Assembly: GCF_900536025.1 (NCBI RefSeq)
Contig: NZ_UNOZ01000017.1
Coordinates: 124,001 to 188,000 of the forward strand
Direction: 5' to 3'
From: Pseudomonas reidholzensis
GTDB taxonomy: Bacteria; Pseudomonadota; Gammaproteobacteria; Pseudomonadales; Pseudomonadaceae
Length of the DNA: 64,000 bases
Position 1 is the stretch's first letter, and the number at the start of each line of letters is the position of its first letter. The notes under the pieces are model-generated. The model made no database searches, was not told the origin of the DNA, and saw only the letters and a list, made by a program, of their open reading frames with translations. The position numbers were made by a program, and so were the translations under genes. Below are positions 60,619 through 64,000 of this stretch, piece by piece.

Positions 60619-63042
60619 ATGAAGCACCCTTTGACCACTGCCTCGCGTCTCCCCGTACTGCTGCCGGTGGCCCTCGCCAGTTGCCTGCATGGCCAGGCCC
60701 TGCAGGCTGCCGAGCCGGCCGTCTCATCGCTGGACACGGTGATCGTCACCGGCAACCGCGGCGCCGAGAAACGCACCGTGACCACCAGCCCGGTGCCGAT
60801 CGACGTGATCAGCGCCAAGCAACTGCAAGAAACCGGCAAGCCCGGCCTGATGGAAGCCCTCAGCGCCAGCGTGCCGTCACTGACCCTGCCCGAGAAGACC
60901 GGCTGGGACGCCAGCGGCATGGCCCGCGCGCCCAACCTGCGCGGGCTGAATGCCGCCCAGGTACTGGTGCTGGTCAACGGCAAGCGCCGGCACACCAGCG
61001 CTACCTTGAACATCAGCGGGATCAACGCCGGCGCCGCGCCGGCCGACCTCGACCTGATCCCGATCAGCGCCATCGACCATGTCGAAGTGCTGCGTGACGG
61101 CGCCGCCGCCCAGTACGGCTCGGACGCCATCGCCGGGGTGATCAACGTGATCCTCAAGGCCGACACCCGCGGCACTGCGGTGACCACGGCCGGGCAAGGC
61201 TATGACGGCAAGAAGCAGACCGTGCAGCAGAGCCTCAACAAGGGCTTCGAGATCGGCCGCGACGGCATCCTGCAACTGGCCCTCGACGCGCGCAGCCAGA
61301 ACGACGACAACAAGGCCAGCGCCAACGGCTACAGCGCCGCCGAAGCCTTGGACAAGGCCGGCAAGTCGACCTATGGCGGCTACGGCACGCCGAAGATCAA
61401 CCTGCTGACCCTCGGCTACAACGCCGAGCTGCCGGTGAGCGACGACCTCAGCCTGTACTCCTTCACCACCTGGTCGTACCGCAAGGCCGAGCAAGGCCAG
61501 AACTTCCGCCTGCCGACCATCGTCAACACCATTACCACCGGCCCCAACGGCTACCCGGCGGGCTACACGCCAACCTGGTACATCGAAGAGCACGACTTCC
61601 AGGCGGCGTTCGGCGCCAAGGGCCTGGTCGGCGAATGGGACTGGGACTTGTCCAGCACCTACGGGCGCAACGAAGCCGAGCAAGGCACCTGGAACAACCA
61701 GAACCCGTCGCTGGGCGAAGCCACGCCGAACGACTTCGAGTCGGGCACGTGGATCTCCGCGCAACTGACCAGCAACCTCGACCTGCGCCGCAGCTACGAC
61801 ATCGGCCTGGAAAAACCCCTGGACCTGTCCTGGGGCCTGGAGCAACGGCGCGACAGTTATCAGGTCAAGGCCGGCGACTGGGCCAGCTGGGCCGACGGCG
61901 GCTACTGCGTCAGCCCAGGCAACTGCGCGGCCTCCGGCGCGCAGGTGACCAACGGCATCTCCCCGGCCGAAGCCACCAGCGCCAGCCGCAACAGCTACGC
62001 CAGCTACGTCGACGTCGGCTTCAACCCCCTGCCTCAGTGGTACTGGGGCGCGGCCTTGCGTTACGAGCACTACGACCGCGGCATCGGCGCCACGCGCAGC
62101 GGCAAGCTGACCACCCGCTACGAGTTCACCCCGCAACTGGCCGTGCGCGCCACGGTGAGCAACGGCTTCCGCGCGCCGTCACTGGCCAACAGCCTGTTCA
62201 GCGCCCGCTCGACCACCTACGGCATCGTCAATGGCGTTTACCAGTCGATCAACTACGGCGTGCTGCCGGTGGATTCGGCGGCGGCGCAGGCACTGGGCGC
62301 CGAGTCGCTGAAGCCGGAGAAATCCACCAACTACAGCCTGGGCCTGACCTGGCAGCCGAGTGATCGCCTGGCCTTCACCGCCGATGCCTACGTGGTCAAC
62401 GTGCGCGACCGCATCACCCTGACCGGCACCCTGCTCGGGACCGAGGTGACCCAGACCCTGCTCGACAACGGCATCGACTCGACCTCGGGCGGGCGCTACT
62501 TCACCAACGGCGCCAACACCCGCACCAAGGGCCTCGACCTGGTCAGCAGCTACGACCAGGACCTGGGCGGCGCCGGCGCGGTGAAGTGGACCGCCGCGTT
62601 CAACTGGAACGACACCGAGATCCTCGACTACAAAGAGAGCGTCAACATTCTCGGCACGCCGTATCAACTGCTGGACCGCGAGGCGCGCAACCTGCTGACC
62701 GACGTGCAGCCGCACACCAAGCTGATCCTCGGGGCCAACTGGCGCCTGGACAAGTACCGGGTGAACCTCGGGCTGACCCGCTATGGCTCGTGGAAGGAGG
62801 TCAACGCGGCCAGCGACCGCTCGCTGGACCGCGAGTACAAGGCGCGCTGGATCACCGACCTGGACGTGGGCTACCAGCTGACCAAGGACCTGGAGCTGGC
62901 GATTGGCGCACGCAACCTGTTCGACGTCTACCCAGAGCGGCAGGCGCCGAGCAGCAAGACCATGACCAAGGGGTATGGGGTGTACTCGCCGTACGGCTTT
63001 ACCGGCGGCTATTACTTCGGGCGGGTGACCTACAACTTCTGA
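60619..63042 (+). CDS. TonB-dependent outer-membrane receptor of the sulfur locus
   Basis: ATG 60619 (AAGGA nine bases upstream) gives 807 residues: signal peptide to QALQA, TonB-box-like LDTVIVTG at about residues 35-42, plug (VEVLRDGAAAQYGSDAIAGV) and a 22-strand barrel ending in a C-terminal Phe (VTYNF). There is no STN domain, so it does not signal to a sigma factor. TonB receptors mostly take up iron or vitamin B12, but some import sulfur compounds. Its place after the amine oxidase and RidA genes, under the sulfur-type promoter, suggests uptake of an organosulfur molecule. Confidence 0.9.
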   Translation: MKHPLTTASRLPVLLPVALASCLHGQALQAAEPAVSSLDTVIVTGNRGAEKRTVTTSPVPIDVISAKQLQETGKPGLMEALSASVPSLTLPEKTGWDASGMARAPNLRGLNAAQVLVLVNGKRRHTSATLNISGINAGAAPADLDLIPISAIDHVEVLRDGAAAQYGSDAIAGVINVILKADTRGTAVTTAGQGYDGKKQTVQQSLNKGFEIGRDGILQLALDARSQNDDNKASANGYSAAEALDKAGKSTYGGYGTPKINLLTLGYNAELPVSDDLSLYSFTTWSYRKAEQGQNFRLPTIVNTITTGPNGYPAGYTPTWYIEEHDFQAAFGAKGLVGEWDWDLSSTYGRNEAEQGTWNNQNPSLGEATPNDFESGTWISAQLTSNLDLRRSYDIGLEKPLDLSWGLEQRRDSYQVKAGDWASWADGGYCVSPGNCAASGAQVTNGISPAEATSASRNSYASYVDVGFNPLPQWYWGAALRYEHYDRGIGATRSGKLTTRYEFTPQLAVRATVSNGFRAPSLANSLFSARSTTYGIVNGVYQSINYGVLPVDSAAAQALGAESLKPEKSTNYSLGLTWQPSDRLAFTADAYVVNVRDRITLTGTLLGTEVTQTLLDNGIDSTSGGRYFTNGANTRTKGLDLVSSYDQDLGGAGAVKWTAAFNWNDTEILDYKESVNILGTPYQLLDREARNLLTDVQPHTKLILGANWRLDKYRVNLGLTRYGSWKEVNAASDRSLDREYKARWITDLDVGYQLTKDLELAIGARNLFDVYPERQAPSSKTMTKGYGVYSPYGFTGGYYFGRVTYNF

Positions 63043-63062
63043 CCTTGATGTATTGCCAGCGC

Positions 63063-63169
63063 TGACGCCTTCGCGGGGCAAGCCCGCTCCCACAGGGTTC
63101 TCGGTAAACCCCGAATTATGGGGGTTCCAGATAATCCTGTGGGAGCGGGCTTGCCCCGCGAAGGCGTCA
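63063..63169. repeat. REP pair (inverted), long arms
   Basis: TGACGCCTTCGCGGGGCAAG and its mirror image face each other with about 39 bases between; each arm extends to some 34 bases. It sits between the receptor and the converging transporter gene. Confidence 0.9.
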
Positions 63170-63190
63170 ACACTGGCACCGCACAACGAG

Positions 63191-64000
63191 CTACTTGACG
63201 GCTTGCTGCACCTCAGCCTCAACCTCGTCCTTGCGACTGGCATAGCGCTGCGCCAACACCGCGCAAACCATCAACTGAATCTGATGGAACAGCATCAACG
63301 GCAGGATCATCGCCCCGATGCCACTGCCGACGAACAACACCTGCGCCATCGGCACCCCGGTGGCCAGGCTCTTCTTCGACCCGGCGAACAGGATGGTGAT
63401 GCGATCCTCCACGCTGAAGCCCAGTGCCCGCCCAAGCACACGCGTGCCCAGCAGCACCACCGCCAGCAGGATCCCGCACACCGCGAACAACCCCGCCAGG
63501 TGCTGCGCCGAAACCGTGTGCCACAAGCCGGTCACCACCGCTTCACTGAACGCGGTATAGACCACCAGCAGGATCGAGCCCTGGTCCACCACTTTCAGCC
63601 ACCGCGCATTGCGCTTGACCCAGTCACCGATCCAGCGCCGGGCGATCTGCCCCGCCACGAACGGCACCAACAGCTGCAGGGTGATCTTCAGCACCGCGTC
63701 CAGCCCCGAGCCGGTATCGCCATCGGCGCCGAGCAGGAGCATCACCAGCAGTGGCGTGAGGAAGATCCCCAACAGGCTGGACGCCGCCGCGCTGCAGATC
63801 GCCGCTGGCACGTTGCCGCGCGCCAGCGAGGTGAAGGCAATGGCCGACTGCACGGTCGCCGGCAAGGCGCACAGGTACAACACGCCCAAGTACAGCTCGT
63901 TGCCCACCAGCGGCACGAACAGCGGCTTGAAGGCCAGGCCGAGCAGCGGGAACAGGACAAAGGTGCAGGAGAACACCACCAGGTGCAGGCGCCAGTGGCC
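63191..64000 (-). CDS. Bile acid:sodium symporter-family protein (YfeH/SLC10A7-like), 5' end outside window
   Basis: The minus frame stays open from the stop at 63191 to the window edge, so the N-terminus is missing (270 codons visible). About eight hydrophobic helices remain, with GVPMAQVLFVGSGIGAMILP and FAGSKKSLATG, markers of the SLC10A7/YfeH branch. The bacterial members are proposed sodium-coupled carriers of unknown organic anions. It converges on the TonB receptor gene and probably does not belong to the sulfur locus. Confidence 0.85.
   Translation of the reverse strand, partial: GHWRLHLVVFSCTFVLFPLLGLAFKPLFVPLVGNELYLGVLYLCALPATVQSAIAFTSLARGNVPAAICSAAASSLLGIFLTPLLVMLLLGADGDTGSGLDAVLKITLQLLVPFVAGQIARRWIGDWVKRNARWLKVVDQGSILLVVYTAFSEAVVTGLWHTVSAQHLAGLFAVCGILLAVVLLGTRVLGRALGFSVEDRITILFAGSKKSLATGVPMAQVLFVGSGIGAMILPLMLFHQIQLMVCAVLAQRYASRKDEVEAEVQQAVK

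Noticed and set aside
19807..63169. REP pairs as CRISPR repeats
   Set aside because: They are inverted pairs at scattered places, without regular spacers or cas genes.

Overview
The window looks like chromosomal DNA of a Pseudomonas, most likely of the P. putida group. The base composition is GC-rich. At least ten intergenic gaps carry REP sequences of the GCGGGCTTGCCCGCGA type. The genus-typical sets PyrC2/DksA2 under a Zur box, FecI/FecR/TonB receptor under a Fur box, type-2 ArgC, PpnN and SfnB-type sulfur genes are all present. There are no tRNA or rRNA genes, no CRISPR array and no recognisable transposase. All assignments come from reading the sequence and recalling the families; no database was searched.

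Layout. 1-9.5 kb: a catabolic island. It holds a 3'-cut FAD/Fe-S 2-hydroxyacid dehydrogenase, an MHS-type MFS transporter, an amidohydrolase coupled to a CobW-type GTPase, a D-2-hydroxyacid dehydrogenase and a beheaded ABC solute-binding protein gene. Two of its promoter regions share an operator-like motif. 9.5-17.2 kb: LysR with a D-malate/tartrate dehydrogenase, then ArfB, an acetyltransferase, and LysR with a coniferyl-aldehyde-type dehydrogenase, a DJ-1/PfpI protein, a GST and a 59-residue membrane protein. 17.3-19.7 kb: a zinc-starvation locus (pyrC2-dksA2, an NTF2-like gene and a Zur box between them). 19.7-20.2 kb: a non-coding module bounded by 43-bp inverted repeats. 20.3-36.8 kb: mostly housekeeping genes (LysR/YeiH, PpnN, SH3 protein, 5'-nucleotidase), an iron-uptake FecIR-receptor set, LysR, ArgC, GNAT, an Rrf2 regulator divergent from an FAD dehydrogenase, and a chemoreceptor.

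37-46 kb: a catabolic cluster that resembles the Rut uracil pathway in its parts but not in its order. It has an NCS1 permease, a luciferase-like monooxygenase, two closely related flavin reductases, an AA_synth-family protein, an alpha/beta hydrolase, an aldehyde dehydrogenase, a CMD-family protein, a GntR/FCD regulator and a Nudix hydrolase. Three copies of one palindromic sequence precede its three transcription units and probably define the regulon of the GntR protein. The likely substrate is an N-heterocycle, but this is inference.

47-63 kb: an organosulfur scavenging locus of twelve genes in three blocks. It holds an SfnB-type flavoprotein, a 2-hydroxyacid dehydrogenase, a class II aldolase, a complete peptide-type ABC importer, two luciferase-like monooxygenases, a Tat-exported flavin amine oxidase, a RidA protein with its own signal peptide, and a TonB-dependent receptor. 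The same 33-bp promoter element, with few differences, precedes each block. The exported oxidase/RidA pair joined to an outer-membrane receptor under a sulfur-type promoter is the best candidate here for an undescribed system. The window ends inside a bile-acid:sodium-symporter-family gene.
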